Source of the DNA: an uncultured Clostridium sp. | Lineage (GTDB): Bacteria > Bacillota > Clostridia > TANB77 > CAG-508 | Assembly: GCA_947643945.1 (NCBI GenBank) | Contig: CANRXN010000075.1 | Span: 1 to 5,820 of the forward strand | DNA length: 5,820 nt | Reading direction: 5' to 3' | Shown: positions 5,321 through 5,820 of the stretch, piece by piece | Layout: each line of letters opens with the position of its first letter | How positions within the stretch are numbered: the stretch's first letter is position 1 | Notes under the pieces: generated by a model | Seen by the model: the letters and a program-made list of their open reading frames with translations, nothing else | What the model was told of the DNA's origin: nothing | Database searches by the model: none | Program-made: the position numbers and the translations under genes

Positions 5321-5820
5321 TTATTGTTTTTCTAACTTTCCTTCTTTGACATTATATATTAAAATCTTTTTATTTTCAACCTTTATTTTTTGAGTACAAG
5401 TAATTATTACTTGCGTGTTGTTTATTTTCTCTAAAAAACTTTTCACTCTTTTTTCGTCCAGTTCAGACATAAAATCATCTAACAGCAAAATTGGCTCTTC
5501 CCCAATTTCTTCTTTTACAATATTTAATTCTGCTAACTTTAAAGAAAGAATTGCTGTACGATGTTGTCCTTGTGAACCATAAATTTCAATTGGCTTTTGA
5601 TTAATAGAAATTGAAAAATCGTCACGGTGAATTCCTTTTGTTGTAAATCCTTTTATGATATCTAAACGTCTTCTTTCTTTTAATAACTCTAAAAATTTTT
5701 GTTTTGATGTACATTCTGTTCTATATTCCATTTCAATAAGTTCTTTTTGTTCTGTAATTTCGCTATGTACGGTTTTTATCTTTTCTTTTATCTTATCAAT
5801 GTACTCTTTTCGATATTCAT
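5321..5820 (-). CDS. recF: RecF recombination mediator, C-terminal part (5' end cut by window edge)
   Basis: RecF is an SMC/ABC-like ATPase that with RecO and RecR helps load RecA at single-strand gaps and stalled forks. The visible 166 codons begin inside the coiled-coil/lobe II part (YIDKIKEKIK) and contain GIHRDDFSISINQKPIEIYG, the signature SQGQHRTAILSLKLAEL, Walker B PILLLDDFMSELD, the D-loop region and TQVIITCTQ near the end. The stop TAA is at 5321-5323. The ATG at 5729-5731 is internal: the same frame stays open to the window edge with RecF-like sequence. No CGG codon and no frame break are present, and arginines here use CGT, CGA, AGA and AGG. Its position directly before gyrB places the window near the replication origin. 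Confidence 0.95.
   Translation of the reverse strand, partial: EYRKEYIDKIKEKIKTVHSEITEQKELIEMEYRTECTSKQKFLELLKERRRLDIIKGFTTKGIHRDDFSISINQKPIEIYGSQGQHRTAILSLKLAELNIVKEEIGEEPILLLDDFMSELDEKRVKSFLEKINNTQVIITCTQKIKVENKKILIYNVKEGKLEKQ

Noticed and set aside
1..5820. CRISPR array, insertion-sequence ends, tRNA genes
   Set aside because: No regularly spaced repeats, no transposase or terminal inverted repeats, and no cloverleaf-like sequence with a TTCGANTC loop were seen.

Overview
The window is very AT-rich. Every recognisable gene lies on the minus strand, with strong AAGGAGG-type ribosome binding sites and a textbook sigma-A-like promoter. The gene order recF-gyrB is the arrangement seen next to the chromosome replication origin in many Firmicutes. 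Codon use, protein style and the neighbouring Gram-positive conjugation genes suggest a low-GC, probably uncultured, gut-type Clostridia/Bacilli-like bacterium. This placement is an inference from sequence style; no database search was run.

Layout, right to left in the direction of transcription. (1) The C-terminal part of RecF (5321-5820, cut by the window edge). (2) A short recF-gyrB spacer with a mRNA hairpin and a perfect Shine-Dalgarno. (3) GyrB (5272 down to 3342), complete only if two +1 frameshifts are allowed. (4) On the opposite strand, about 2907-3337, a gene-free, G-rich stretch with several hairpins that keep G-U pairs in the plus-strand sense. It has a TATAAT at its left end and a strong rho-independent terminator at its right end, and is proposed as a structured noncoding RNA of about 430 nt. 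(5) A promoter with a repeat pair upstream, driving leftward a conjugation-type operon: a small TraC-like protein (2679-2074, interrupted by an in-frame TAA), a VirB4/TrsE-type conjugation ATPase (2081-247, again complete only with two +1 frameshifts), and the start of a small receiver-like protein (275 to beyond position 1). This looks like an edge of an integrative conjugative element, or a remnant of one, near the origin.

The main observation concerns the four frameshifts. Reading the genes from their starts, each frame break falls exactly on an in-frame CGG codon. In each case the conserved protein is restored by skipping one base, so that CGGN is read as a single glycine: CGGA in the VirB4 Walker A motif, CGGA 66 residues later, CGGC in the RPGMYIG motif of GyrB, and CGGT just before LQRYKGLGEM in GyrB. 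There are exactly four in-frame CGG codons in the coding sequence of the window, and all four are frameshift sites. The same trinucleotide occurs four more times out of frame in these genes without any shift. Other arginine codons (AGA, AGG, CGA, CGT) are used normally. One of the two genes is the essential gyrase subunit. The simplest biological reading is that CGG is not decoded as arginine in this organism but triggers +1 frameshifting, or is read as a four-base glycine codon. The competing explanation is systematic single-C insertion errors in the assembly.

Secondary points are apparent AUU/AUA starts behind ideal Shine-Dalgarno sequences in the conjugation operon, a TAA inside the TraC-like gene, and the unidentified plus-strand RNA.
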